A DNA stretch of 64,000 bases, from assembly GCF_031582905.1 (NCBI RefSeq), contig NZ_CP133990.1, positions 2,480,001 through 2,544,000 on the forward strand, written 5' to 3'. This document shows positions 37,056 to 48,197 of this stretch, piece by piece; within the stretch, counting starts at the first letter, position 1, and every line of letters starts with the position of its first letter. The DNA comes from Pengzhenrongella sp031582905 (GTDB taxonomy: Bacteria; Actinomycetota; Actinomycetes; Actinomycetales; Cellulomonadaceae). The notes under the pieces were generated by a model, which was not told the DNA's origin, did not search any database, and saw only the letters and a program-made list of their open reading frames with translations. A program made the position numbers and the translations under genes.

Positions 37056-38033
37056 ATGCGATTCGTCGTCAGGCGGCTGGGCTTCTACCTGGTCGCGTTC
37101 TGGGTCTCGGTCACGCTCAACTTCCTTCTCCCCCGTTTCATGCCCGGAGATCCCGTCTCCCGGATGCTCAGCCAGTCCCAGGGGCGGATGACCCCTGAGC
37201 AGGTCGACCAGATGCGCGTCCTGTTCGGGCTGGACCAGCGCCCGATCTGGCAGCAGTACCTCGGCTACTGGCAGAGCATCTTCACGGGCGACATGGGCGT
37301 CTCCATCTCCCGGTTCCCCACCCCGGTCACCGAGGTCATCGCCAGCCAGATCGGCTGGACCGTGCTGCTCGGCGGCACCGCGCTGATCATCGCCGTGGTG
37401 ATCGGAAATGCGCTGGGGATCCTCGCCGCCTGGCGGCGTGGTGGCGTGCTGGACTCGGTCCTCCCGCCGGTCCTGGTCTTCATCGGCTCCTTCCCCTACT
37501 TCTGGCTCGCCATGGGTGCCCTGTACCTGTTCGGGGTCACACTCGGCTGGTTCCCCCTCCGGCACGCCTTCACCGCCGGTCTGACCCCGTCCTGGTCACC
37601 GGTGTTCCTCTCCGACGTCGCTGCGCACCTCGTCCTGCCGGCCGCCACGATCGTGCTGGTGTCCATCGGCGGCTGGATGCTGGGCATGCGCAACACAATG
37701 ATCGCGACCAACTCCGAGGACTACATCGTCATGGCGGAGGCGAAGGGTCTGCGACCGTCGCGCGTCATGCTGCGCTACGCCGCGCGCAACGCGACCCTTC
37801 CCGCCGTCACCTCGTTCGGCATGGCGATCGGTTTCGTCGTCGGCGGCGCCCTGCTCACGGAGGTCGTCTTCGCCTACCCCGGTCTGGGCTACCAGCTCCT
37901 CGGGGCCGTCTCCGCCCTGGACTACCCGCTGATGCAGGGCATCTTCCTCACCATCACGGCCGCCGTCCTGGTCGCGAACTTCCTCGTCGACATCATCTAC
38001 GTCCGCCTCGACCCGCGCGTGCGGGTTTCCTGA
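37056..38033 (+). CDS. ABC transporter permease, OppB/DppB type
   Basis: A 325-residue permease with six helices: LGFYLVAFWVSVTLNFLLPR, LGGTALIIAVVIGNALGILA, VFIGSFPYFWLAMGALYLFG, TIVLVSIGGWMLGMRN, FGMAIGFVVGGALLTEVVF and IFLTITAAVLVANFLVDIIY. The EAA loop reads DYIVMAEAKGLRPSRVMLRY. The N-terminal RFMPGDPVSRML is typical of the OppB group. The ATG at 37056 is chosen because GGAG lies nine bases upstream; the in-frame GTG at 37047 is too close to it. Confidence 0.92.
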   Translation: MRFVVRRLGFYLVAFWVSVTLNFLLPRFMPGDPVSRMLSQSQGRMTPEQVDQMRVLFGLDQRPIWQQYLGYWQSIFTGDMGVSISRFPTPVTEVIASQIGWTVLLGGTALIIAVVIGNALGILAAWRRGGVLDSVLPPVLVFIGSFPYFWLAMGALYLFGVTLGWFPLRHAFTAGLTPSWSPVFLSDVAAHLVLPAATIVLVSIGGWMLGMRNTMIATNSEDYIVMAEAKGLRPSRVMLRYAARNATLPAVTSFGMAIGFVVGGALLTEVVFAYPGLGYQLLGAVSALDYPLMQGIFLTITAAVLVANFLVDIIYVRLDPRVRVS

Positions 38034-38053
38034 CCCGGAAACGAGGAACACCC

Positions 38054-39067
38054 GTGTCCGCCACAGACCCCGCCGAAGTCCCGCTGCTCGTCGCCACCGA
38101 TCATCGCGAGACCCCCAGCGACCCCACCGAACCGGTCGCGCTCGACCGCCCTCCGCGACGCCGGGCCCGTCAGGGCCTCGTGCACAGCCTCGTCGCCAAC
38201 CGCAAGGCGCTGACCGGGATGGTCATCCTCGCGCTCTTCGTCGTCGTGGCGCTGCTCGCCCCGCTCCTGGCCCCCGGCAACCCCTCGACCATCACCTCGC
38301 TCGGTGCGCAACCGCCCTCCGTGGAGCACCTGCTGGGCACCACCCCGAAGGGCCAGGACGTCCTGGCCCTGACCATGTGGGGAGCGCGCAGCTCCCTGCT
38401 CGTGGGCTTCGTGGTCGGCCTCGCGGCCACGGCGATCGGACTGCTGGTGGGCCTGTCCTCGGCCTACTTCGGAGGCCGCGCCGACAACGCGCTGTCCCTG
38501 CTCACCAACGTGTTCCTCCTCATCCCGGGCCTGCCGCTCCTGGTCATCCTGGCCGCGTTCCTGCCCACCGGGATGGTCACGGTGATGCTGGTCCTCACGT
38601 TCACCGGCTGGGCCGGGTCGGCGCGGGTCCTGCGGTCCCAGGCGCTGTCGATCCGCGGCAAGGACTTCGTGGCAGCAGCGATCGTCACCGGTGAACGTCC
38701 GGCCTGGATCATGTTCCGGGAGATCCTGCCGAACATGGCCTCGATCGTGATGATCACGCTGATCGGGTCGGTGATCTTCGGCATCGGCGCCCAGGCCGGC
38801 CTGGAGTTCCTCGGGCTCGGCGACGTCAGCGTGGTCAGCTGGGGCACCAACCTGTACTGGGCCAGCAACGACGGCGCCCTGATGTCCGGCATCTGGTGGG
38901 CCTTCGCACCGTCGGGTGCGGCCATCGCCCTGGTCGCCTTCGCCCTGGCGCTGATCAACTACGGCGTCGACGAGGTCACCAACCCCCGGCTGCGCTCCAC
39001 CCGCCGCACGAGCACCAAGCGGCGCGAGGCTCTCGGCTCGGCGACGCACATGGAGGTGAACCGATGA
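38054..39067 (+). CDS. ABC transporter permease, OppC/DppC type
   Basis: A 337-residue permease with a long polar N-terminus and six helices (MVILALFVVVALLAPLLAPG, LVGFVVGLAATAIGLLVGLS, VFLLIPGLPLLVILAAFL and others). OppC-group marks are HLLGTTPKGQDVLALTMWGA and the EAA loop GKDFVAAAIVTGERPAWIMF. The GTG at 38054 has GAGG upstream and lies 20 bases past the first permease. It pairs with that permease to form the channel. Confidence 0.92.
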   Translation: MSATDPAEVPLLVATDHRETPSDPTEPVALDRPPRRRARQGLVHSLVANRKALTGMVILALFVVVALLAPLLAPGNPSTITSLGAQPPSVEHLLGTTPKGQDVLALTMWGARSSLLVGFVVGLAATAIGLLVGLSSAYFGGRADNALSLLTNVFLLIPGLPLLVILAAFLPTGMVTVMLVLTFTGWAGSARVLRSQALSIRGKDFVAAAIVTGERPAWIMFREILPNMASIVMITLIGSVIFGIGAQAGLEFLGLGDVSVVSWGTNLYWASNDGALMSGIWWAFAPSGAAIALVAFALALINYGVDEVTNPRLRSTRRTSTKRREALGSATHMEVNR

Positions 39068-39999
39068 GCACGCTCCCCTGTCACGAGGCGACGCACCGGT
39101 CCTGGAGGTCTCGGACCTGTCCGTCGAGTACCACGGCGAGTACCGCACGGTGCGCGCCGTCGACCAGATCAGCTTCCAGATCGGCAAGGGCGAGGTCTTC
39201 GGGCTGGCCGGCGAGTCCGGGTGCGGCAAGAGCACCGCAGCCAACGCGATCATGCGGCTGCTGCGAGCGCCCGCCGCGATCACGGGCGGTTCCATCCGGT
39301 TCCGGGGACGAGACATCCTCACTCTGGACGCCGAGGAGCTGCGCGCGCTCCGGTGGCGGGAGATCGCGATGGTCTTCCAGTCGGCCATGAACTCCCTCAA
39401 CCCGGTCATGACCGTCGGTGACCAGATCGTCGACATCTTCACCACCCACGAGCGCCTGCCGAAGAGCAAGGCGCGGGCCCGGGCGGCCGAGCTGCTCGAG
39501 CTCGTGCGGATCGACCCCTCGCGCCTGAAGTCCTATCCGCACCAGCTGTCCGGCGGCATGCGCCAGCGCGTGGTCATCGCGATGGCCGTGGCTCTGCGGC
39601 CCCAGCTGCTCATCATGGATGAGCCGACGACCGCGCTCGACGTCGTCGTCCAGCAGGAGATCATGGCGCAGATCGCCGAGCTGCAGCGCGAGCTGGGGTT
39701 CTCGGTCCTGTTCATCACCCACGACATGTCGCTGATGATCGAGCTGTCCCACCGGATGGCCGTCATGTACGCCGGACGCTTCGTCGAGACGGCCGAGGCC
39801 ACCACCATGTTCGCCAACCCGTTGCACCCCTACACCCGCGCCCTGATCAACGCCTTCCCCCGCTGTCCGGACCCCACACGCCCCTCGTGGGCCTGGGAGA
39901 GGGTGTGCGGTTCACCGACATCCCCGACATGCGCGAGGAAGAGCCCGGCCACTGGGTCGCCCCCGTGCCGGTGGGCACCGTCATCGATGGAGGACGAGC

Positions 40000-40003
<4 letters not shown>
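39064..40003 (+). CDS. ABC transporter ATP-binding protein, OppD type (two apparent frameshifts)
   Basis: About 313 residues. The core frame reads VRAVDQISFQIGKGEVFGLA, then Walker A GESGCGKSTAANAI, Q-loop MVFQSAMNSLNPVMTVGDQI, signature LSGGMRQRVVIAMAVA and Walker B LLIMDEPTTALD. Frame breaks near 39090 and 39860 separate the first codons and the tail (DIPDMREEEPGHWVAPVPVG) from the core. The start overlaps the permease stop (ATGA), and the stop overlaps the next ATPase ATG the same way, which supports the corrected ends. It energises the fructoside importer together with the next ATPase. Confidence 0.88.
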
Positions 40004-41079
<1,076 letters not shown>

Positions 41080-41197
41080 GCCGCTGCGCAGACCAGTCCA
41101 GCGCTGACGCCCGGGTCCCCGCCCACCAGGACCGAGCGCGACGCCCACGATTCATCCGACCCGACCGACCCGACCGACCTACGACCTCAGGATTTCC

Positions 41198-42615
41198 GTG
41201 AACCCGACTCCGACCGTGCCCGCGTCCGGCGCCGCGCCACCCACCGCGGCCGCCACCCGCATCTGCGGCCTGCCGCCCACTTCACCGCACGTGACACCTG
41301 GCTCAACGACCCCAACGGGCTGCTCCACCACGCCGGCGTCTACCACCTGTTCTTCCAGAACAACCGCGAGGGACAGGTCTGGGGCCCCATGTCGTGGGGT
41401 CACGCCACCTCCACCGACCTCGTCACATGGTCCGAGCACGCGGTCGCGATCCCCAACACGGCCGAGGAGAACGTGTTCTCGGGCAGTGCCGTGGTCGACG
41501 TGCACAACACCGCCGGGTTCGCCGGGCCCGGGCAGACCGCACTGGTCGCCATCTACACCAGCGCCTATACGAGCGCGTCGAGTCGTCCGGGAATCCAGGC
41601 GCAGTCCCTGGCGTACAGCCTCGACGATGGCCACTCGTGGACCCGCTACGCGAACAATCCCGTGCTGGACACCGGCTCGTCGGACTTCCGCGACCCGAAG
41701 GTCTTCTGGCACGGCGGGGACGATGGGCGCTGGGTGATGGCCGCGGTGCAGGCCGTGGATCGCCAGGTCGTCATCTACAGCTCGCCGAACCTGCTCGACT
41801 GGACCCGGGAGTCCACCTTCGGGCCTGCCCACGCGGTGGGTGGCATCTGGGAGTGCCCCGATCTGTTCCCCCTCGCCGCACCCGACACCGGGGGGACGAA
41901 ATGGGTCCTCGTGGTCAGTCTCAACCCGGGCGCCATCGCCGGTGGGTCGGGCACCCAGTACTTCATCGGTGACTTCGACGGCTCCACCTTCACCCCCGAC
42001 CGCCTCTCCCGCTCCACGGAGCCGGCCGACTACGACTGGCTCGACTACGGGCGTGACTACTACGCGGCGGTCACGTTCAACGACGCCCCGGACGGTCGTC
42101 GGCTGATGATCGGATGGGCGAGCAACTGGGACTACGCCAACGACACACCCACGCACCCGTGGCGGTCCGGGATGTCCCTCGTCCGCGAGCTGCGACTGGT
42201 CCGGTGCTCGGACGGGCGCCTCCGCGTCGCGCAGCAGCCCGTGCTCCCGCACAGTCCGTCTGCGGTGCGCGTCTTCGATCTCGAGATCCCCTCGTCACCC
42301 GGGCACCGGACCGACGTCGTCCTCGGCTCGGGCGATCCGCTCAGCGGCACGGTCACCATCGCCGTCGACGGCGACGAGCGCACCATCACGTGCGACCGGA
42401 CCCGGAGCGGCGCAGTCGACTTCCATCCCGCCTTCCCCTCCGTCGACGCCGCCCCGCTCATCGATGGCGACGGGGCCACCACCCATCTGAAGATCGTCGT
42501 CGACGCCAGCATCCTGGAGGTGTACGTCGACGGGGGTCTCGTCACCGTGACGCAACAGGTGTTCCCCCATCAGCCGCTGACCACACTGCACCTGGAGCCG
42601 TCACCCGCCCGGTGA
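41198..42615 (+). CDS. GH32 beta-fructosidase, intracellular (apparent frameshift near 41260)
   Basis: A retaining glycoside hydrolase family 32 enzyme of about 472 residues. The catalytic triad motifs are present: AHFTARDTWLNDPNGLLHHA (Asp nucleophile), SSDFRDPKVFWHG (transition-state Asp) and GIWECPDLFPL (Glu acid/base). Also seen are YHLFFQNNREGQVWGPMSWG and LMIGWASNWDYANDTPTHPW, and a C-terminal beta-sandwich with LKIVVDASILEVYVDGG. No signal peptide is seen, so hydrolysis is cytoplasmic after import. The GTG at 41198 (MNPTPTVPASG) is in another frame, so a break near 41260 is needed. Sucrose, kestose or levan/inulin fragments are possible substrates. Confidence 0.9.
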
Positions 42616-42746
42616 CCGTCGACCCGTGACACGACGCCACGCCACGGCCCCGCGACCGGTCGGCCGACGAGCGATCACACCGCACGCCGACCGGCGAAGC
42701 GCACCGGAGACACGACTCCGCGAAACCCGATCTGGACAGGAGCACC

Positions 42747-43712
42747 ATGCCGTCGCCGCACCCGACCGGTGAACATCTCGTCATCGGCGAGGTCGTCGCT
42801 GACATCGTTCAGCCGCTCTCCGGCCCGCCGGCCACCCATCCCGGCGGAAGCCCCGCGAATGTCGCCCTCGGCCTGGCCCGACTGGGCAACGACGTGACGT
42901 TGCTCACCCAGATCGGCGAGGACGACCACGGAGACCTCATCCGTGCTCACCTCGCCGGAGCCGCGGTGAAGGTGCTCACCGTGCCGGCTCCCGGGCCAGA
43001 CGGTGCCGCCACGCCGTCGGCTGTGGCCCATCTCGACCACACCGGCGCCGCGACATACACGTTCGACATCACGTGGACGTTGCCCCCGACGGATCTGCCT
43101 CGCACGCCTCTGCACGTCCACACCGGGTCCATCGCAGCGCTGATGGCCCCCGGCGCTGACTCCGTCCAGGCCCTGGTCGGGCAGATGCGCAGGCGGTCGA
43201 GCATCAGCTTCGATCCCAACATCCGACGCGCGCTGCTGCCCGACCACGAGGATGCCGTCACCCGGGTCGACCAGCTGGTGGCGTTGAGCGACGTGGTCAA
43301 GGCCAGCGACGAGGACATCGCGTTCCTCTACCCCGGGGCGGACCCGGTGCAGATCGCGCAGGACTGGCTGCATCGAGGGCCCGCGGTCGTCGTGGTGACG
43401 CGCGGGAGCGAAGGGTCTGTGTGCGCGACCCGCGCTGGTGTCGTGCAGATCGAGCCGACCGTCGTCCCCGTGGCGGACACCGTCGGCGCGGGTGACGCCT
43501 TCATGTCCGCCCTCATCGACGGGCTCGGTCGCAGCCGACTGCTGGGGGTCGAGCAGCGTGCGGAGCTGTCGAGGATCAGCACCCAGGGCATGCAGGACGT
43601 GGCGCGTCGAGCGTCCCGCGCGGCCGCCACCACCGTCTCCCGCCCGGGCGCCGCGCCACCCGACCTCCACGAGCTCGACGAGCTCGACGAGCTCGACGAG
43701 CTCGACGACTAG
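42747..43712 (+). CDS. PfkB-family fructokinase
   Basis: A 321-residue ribokinase-fold sugar kinase. Marks: LVIGEVVADIV, THPGGSPANVALGLARLGND (sugar-binding GG) and VADTVGAGDAFMSALIDG (GAGD anion hole with catalytic Asp near residue 253), plus VVVVTRGSEGSVCA. It phosphorylates fructose released by the GH32 enzyme, feeding glycolysis. The C-terminus ends in four ELD repeats after a Pro-rich segment, which is unusual. CAGGAG precedes the ATG at 42747. Confidence 0.9.
   Translation: MPSPHPTGEHLVIGEVVADIVQPLSGPPATHPGGSPANVALGLARLGNDVTLLTQIGEDDHGDLIRAHLAGAAVKVLTVPAPGPDGAATPSAVAHLDHTGAATYTFDITWTLPPTDLPRTPLHVHTGSIAALMAPGADSVQALVGQMRRRSSISFDPNIRRALLPDHEDAVTRVDQLVALSDVVKASDEDIAFLYPGADPVQIAQDWLHRGPAVVVVTRGSEGSVCATRAGVVQIEPTVVPVADTVGAGDAFMSALIDGLGRSRLLGVEQRAELSRISTQGMQDVARRASRAAATTVSRPGAAPPDLHELDELDELDELDD
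43671..43706 (+). repeat. Four perfect 9-bp repeats ending the fructokinase gene
   Basis: GAGCTCGAC is repeated four times without change and encodes ELDELDELDELD just before the stop. Unit length is a multiple of three, so copy number can change without breaking the frame. Confidence 0.85.
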
Positions 43713-44113
43713 GACCAGCAGCACGCGGGATGGTGGGAGGCCGACGAACGCCTTCGCGTCCGCTCGGTCCTGGTCGCCCACCAGCTGGTGCCCGCCGAGC
43801 TCGAGCTACTCGAGACCGCCGCGCGCCCGGCCGATCCACGCCGCGCGCGCGATGCACCGTCGTCCGATGCCGCGTCCCGTGCTGGCGGAGGCGGTCGTCC
43901 GGCCAGGTGGACGCGCGCGATGCGGACGTCGATCCCGGTGCCCGTGCCGGCCGACGTCGGGTCGGACTGCTCCGTGCGGACCAGGCGCGCCTTGGGCTGC
44001 CGGTTGAACAGGGTCGGGTCGACGGCGAACGCGGCCTTGAGCCGGCGGTCGAGCATCGACTCGATGCTCAGACCCACCGCCGCGACCGCCGTGAACGCAC
44101 CCACGGTTGCCAC
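43709..44113 (-). pseudogene. Fragment resembling a DUF4255 (Pvc16-like) N-terminus
   Basis: A GTG at 44113 opens MATVGAFTAVAAVGLSIESM, DRRLKAAFAVDPTLFNRQPK, then ARLVRTEQSDPTSAGTGTGI. This resembles the N-terminus of DUF4255/Pvc16 proteins of contractile injection systems. After about 70 residues the match stops and the frame becomes low-complexity until it meets the fructokinase end. No other tail-like genes are nearby, so this is probably a leftover. The family assignment is tentative. Confidence 0.4.
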
Positions 44114-44225
44114 CGAACCGTCCGGTCGTCACGGTGCCGTCACCAGACACCCCGATCGGCGCCGAGCCTCCACCGGACCCGGGGTGCTTCAGAACGCTCG
44201 ACGTGACCGGCACTACGCTCGCGGT

Positions 44226-46749
44226 ATGGACGACGACTTCTGTCGTGACGTGTCCGAGCTGTCCCTCGATGACCTCGCCGTGGCCGGAGGCAAGGGCGCC
44301 AATCTGGGAGAGCTCGTCCGTGCGGGGTTCGACGTCCCAGGCGGGTTCGTCGTCACCACCGCTGCCTACCGGCTCGCGCACCACGACACGCGTGAGTCGT
44401 CGGTGGCGGTGCGCGTGCCCACCCGGGTGGCGCACGCCGTAGCGAGGGCTTACGACCGGTTGGGCGCCGGGCCGGTCGCGGTCCGGTCGAGCGCCACGGC
44501 GGAAGACCTGCCCGGCGCCGCGTTCGCGGGCCAGCAGGACACCTTCCTCGACGTGCTCGGAACTGACGACGTGGTCGCCGCGGTCGGCCGGTGCTGGGCG
44601 TCGCTGTGGACCGAGCGCGCCGTCTCGTACCGGAACCGACTGGGGATCGATTCAGCTCGCCTGGCGATGGCGGTCGTCGTCCAGCGGCTCGTCGCCGCCG
44701 ACCACGCGGGGGTGATGTTCACCGCGGACCCGGTCACGGGCGACCGGACGCGGATCGTCATCGACTCCAACCCCGGCCTGGGTGAAGCCGTCGTCTCGGG
44801 CCTGGTCACTCCCCAGCACACGGTCCTCGACATCCACGCCCGCATCGTCGAGCGGCGTGCAGGTCGACAAGAGGTCGTGCTCGTCCCCCAGGGCGACGGC
44901 TCAGGGCCTCGAGCCGTCCCCGGTGGGTCGCTGCCCGGCCTGCCGGACAGCGACCTCACCCGTCTGGCGGAGGTGGGTCGGCGGGCCACCGCTCACTTCG
45001 GCCGGCCGCAGGACATCGAGTGGGCCATCCAGGGCGCGCACCTGTGGGTGCTCCAGGCTCGGCCGATGACGGCCTTGCCTCCACCGCCGATCCGCCTCAC
45101 CACGCTCCAGCGCCGGATCGGGCCGGTCATCCTCGAACTCCTGCCGCGACGACCGTTGCCGATGGAGCTGACCGCGTGGATCCGGCCCACGATCGCCAGG
45201 CACCTCGAGCTCATGCTCGCGGGCATGGTGGGTGTGGTGCTGCGGTTCGACACGGTTCTGCCTGCCGACGACGACGTCGTCCGGGCCTTCGTGCCTCCCC
45301 GGCCGAGGCCCACCTGGGCGACCCCGTCCAGCTCTGGCGGTCCGTCCGAGTGCCCCGGCAGATGCGACTCGACGACTGGCGTACCGACCCCCGGTACGGC
45401 CACTTCCGCGACGAGGTCCGCACGCTGGAGGCAGCCGACCCGGTCGAGCTCGCGTGGAGCGAACTGGTCAGCCTGCCGGCACGAGCGGCCCGGCCGGTGG
45501 ACCTGGTGACAGGGCTGCGCATCGACCACCTGCCGGCCGCCGCGCTGGCACTGGCCCGCCTCCGGGTTCTCCTCGCTGTGCTGGGGGCAGGCGCGCTCTT
45601 CGCCGACCTGATCCTTGACGCACCGACGAGGACCAAGGCAGCGAACCTGGCACTCGACGCGCTCGCCGACCTGGTGCGGCACGATCCGCGGCTCACCGAC
45701 GCAATGAACGCTGCAGCCCCCGAGGAGCTCCCGGCCTTCGTCGCCACCGCTGACGCCGCGGTCGAGCTGCGCGAGCGGCTGCACGAGTTCATGAGCACGT
45801 TCGGGCACCGCGAGACCGCGAGCATCCTGCTGGTACGCGAGCCGAGCTGGGTGGACGACCCCGCCACGGTGCTCGCGCTGGTGCGGGTGCTGCTGGACCG
45901 CGACGAGCCTGGCGAGCGCGGCGCAGCGGGCACCCGCAGCGCGGTCGCGCTCCACGAGCTGACCCGGCATCCCCTGGTGCGGCTGACCCGCTCGCAGGCG
46001 CTGGTCACGCGGTTGGTCTACCGCGCCGCGGCCGGGGTGGCCTTCCGTGAGGACACCCACTTCGAGCTCACCCGGGTCATGCCGTCGGTCCGACGCGCGA
46101 TCGACGAGGCGGGCCACCGGCTCCGAGAGGCGAGCGTGCTGGACGACGCGGCGGACGTGTGGATGCTCGCCCTGGACGAGCTGGTCGCGGTCGATGACCC
46201 GGTCGCCGACCGCGGCGTCCATGCTGACCTGCGCACCACCGCCCGGCGGAGAAGGTCGGCTTACGCCGAGCTTGCGTCCAGCCCGCTCATCGCCACGGCG
46301 ACGCTCTACCGAACCGCCCCCGCTCGGCTGGTGCACCGGTCAACGGGGTCGGAGGGGGCGGCGGATGGGCCATCGGCCCGGTCCGCGTGGTCCACGGGCC
46401 CGACGAGTTCTCCACGGTGCGGCGTGGAGACGTCCTGGTCTGCGCCGCGACCAACCCGTCCTGGACCCCCTTGTTCCAGCGCGTGGCCGCCGTCGTCGTC
46501 GACCATGGCGGCCTCGCCTCGCACGCCGCGATCGTGGCGCGCGAGTACGGCATCCCGGCGGTCATGGGCACAGGCGACGGCACGAGCGTGCTGCGCACCG
46601 GTCAGCTCGTCCGCGTCGACGGCGACGCCGGCGTCGTGCACCCGGAGAACGAGACGGCCGCCACACCACCGGCCCCTCGCGGGCCGACGAGGAGCAGCGC
46701 TCGGGGACGCGCTCCCCGAGGCCGCGGTACCGCACGGGGTCTGTCCTGA
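44226..46749 (+). CDS. PEP/pyruvate-utilising phosphotransferase, rifampin-phosphotransferase-like (two apparent frameshifts)
   Basis: About 841 residues with the three-part PEP synthase/Rph architecture. The N-terminal ATP-grasp PPDK domain reads LAVAGGKGANLGELVRAGFD, VAVRSSATAEDLPGAAFAGQ and IEWAIQGAHLWVLQARPMTA. After a break near 45300 the middle domain has FGHRETASILLVREPSWVDD and REDTHFELTRVMPSVRRAID. After another near 46340 comes the swivelling domain with the catalytic His in DHGGLASHAAIVAREYGIPA. Length and the middle domain fit rifampin phosphotransferase (Rph) better than PpsA, which has a C-terminal PEP-binding barrel that is absent here. Whether it inactivates rifamycins is unproven. 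Confidence 0.8.
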
Positions 46750-46971
46750 GGATCGCCTGAGACCGCGCGACAGCGAGCCGGTCGAGGGCCCGGCGCGCAC
46801 GCTCAGGCGGGTGCCACAGCGCGTCGAAGTCGGCACGCTGCCGGCTTCGTGCGGGTAGCGGATGTGCGGACGTCGTCGGTCGACCACTCGATCGAGTCGA
46901 CTCGTGAGGTGCCGATGGCCCCGACGACTCACCTCGGCACACCCCCGACGTGGCCACTGGCCGGACCTCTG

Positions 46972-47002
46972 GGTGGAGCTGAAGGGACTCGAAACCCTGA
47001 CC
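46972..47002 (-). repeat. Decayed tRNA 3'-end fragment (possible attachment-site remnant)
   Basis: These 31 bases match the T-arm and acceptor 3' end of the intact tRNA-Ala at 51230-51260 at 29 positions, in the same orientation. The rest of the tRNA (D and anticodon arms) is absent. Integrative elements leave such 3' copies at the far end of an insertion. Confidence 0.65.
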
Positions 47003-47230
47003 ACGGCCGGTTCGGGCCAGCATCGGCGCGGACGGCGCGGTATCGGTTCCGGGAACACTGTGGGAGTTTCCGGTGAGCTGGTGGAAAGCGCTGAAGGATG
47101 AGCCCGCGTACTCCGGGAGGTTCGTCGGCCCCCGATGTCTCGCGGCTGACGGTCAGCGGTGGCCCAGGACTCGTCGCCTGCCGGCTCGCAGCCGTATGAC
47201 TTCTGTCAGGTGCAGGTTCTGACGGCGCTC

Positions 47231-47245
47231 ACTACTCGGGGTAGT
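47231..47245. promoter_or_regulatory. Inverted repeat upstream of the ABC/two-component operon
   Basis: ACTAC TCGGG GTAGT forms a 5-bp-arm dyad about 50 bases before the ATPase start codon. It is a candidate site for the operon's own LuxR-type response regulator. Confidence 0.4.
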
Positions 47246-47294
47246 CCGCTGTCGCCACAGTGAGGTCATCACATTCTCGACAGAGGAGATGACC

Positions 47295-48197
47295 GTGACC
47301 GACGTCGTGAGGATCCGCGGACTGGATCACCGCTACGGGACGACGCACGCGCTGCGCGGCGTCGACCTCACCGTCGCTGCCGGCGAGTGCGTCGCACTGC
47401 TCGGGCCCAACGGCGCGGGCAAGACGACGCTCGTCAGCGCGCTGACGGGCACGCTGGCGCCGACCGCCGGTGCGGTGCGGATCGACGGCGCCGACCCTCG
47501 CCTGCCGGCCACGCGCCGCCGCCTGGGCGTCGTGCACCAGCACGCCGGATTCCCGCGGACGTTGAGCGTCCGCGAGCTGGTCGGAGGATGGGCGGTCCGC
47601 GCCGGCCGACCCGCATCCGACGCCGACGCCGTCCTGACCGAGGTCGGCCTGCAGAAGCTGACCAGGCGCCGGGTCACCGAGCTGTCCGGCGGCCAGCAAC
47701 AGCGTCTGCAGCTCGCGATGGCGCTCGTCGTGGATCCCACCCTGCTCGTCCTGGACGAGCCGACCGTCGGGCTCGACATCGAGGCCCGCCGTCGCTTCTG
47801 GACCACGCTGGCTGCACGCAGGGATCGGGGCACCGCCGTCCTGCTCACCACCCACCAGATCGAGGAGGCAGCCGGAGTCGCCGATCGCGTCGTCGTGCTG
47901 CACGAGGGGGCTGTGATCGCCAGCGGTCGCCCGGCCGACCTCACGGCACAGCTGCCCGACCGTGCCGTCTCGGCACGGACGGTCTTGCGAGAGGACGAGC
48001 TCGGCTCGCTGCCCGGCGTGCTCGACGTCGCGGTCGTCGACGGCCGGATGCGCGCGATCAGCGGCCGCGCCGAGGCCACCGTCCGGGCCCTGCTCGCCGC
48101 CGACCCGGCGGTCACCGACCTGCGCGTGGAGGGCGCCACGCTCGAGCAGGCCATCGTCGCCATGACCACGCAGCAACTCCAGGAGGTAGTCGCATGA
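47295..48197 (+). CDS. ABC-2 type transporter ATP-binding protein
   Basis: A 300-residue DRR-like ATPase: Walker A ALLGPNGAGKTTLVSAL, Q-loop GVVHQHAGFPRTLSVRELVG, signature ELSGGQQQRLQLAMAL, Walker B LLVLDEPTVGLD and switch LTTHQIEEAAGVADRV. It has the C-terminal regulatory extension common in multidrug/antibiotic exporters. I chose the GTG at 47295 because GAGGAG lies six bases upstream; the ATG at 47289 abuts that site. It overlaps the permease by four bases. Confidence 0.9.
   Translation: MTDVVRIRGLDHRYGTTHALRGVDLTVAAGECVALLGPNGAGKTTLVSALTGTLAPTAGAVRIDGADPRLPATRRRLGVVHQHAGFPRTLSVRELVGGWAVRAGRPASDADAVLTEVGLQKLTRRRVTELSGGQQQRLQLAMALVVDPTLLVLDEPTVGLDIEARRRFWTTLAARRDRGTAVLLTTHQIEEAAGVADRVVVLHEGAVIASGRPADLTAQLPDRAVSARTVLREDELGSLPGVLDVAVVDGRMRAISGRAEATVRALLAADPAVTDLRVEGATLEQAIVAMTTQQLQEVVA

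Larger units (their letters stand above)
46750..47294. other. Non-coding stretch with tRNA remnant, palindromes and an upstream promoter region
   Basis: No credible gene was seen in about 545 bases. It holds two overlapping 12-bp palindromes (46886-46897 and 46893-46904), a tRNA 3'-end-like segment (46972-47002) and, just before the ABC ATPase gene, an inverted repeat ACTAC-N5-GTAGT at 47231-47245 that may belong to that operon's control region. Confidence 0.6.

Noticed and set aside
43713..45509. Amber read-through extending the fructokinase into the downstream open frame
   Set aside because: The frame is open only because the Rph-like gene happens to use it; no conserved recoding element is seen.
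46562..47023. A minus-strand protein over the tRNA fragment
   Set aside because: The RGQGFESLQLHP start is translated tRNA 3' end and the rest is antisense to the PEP-utilising gene.
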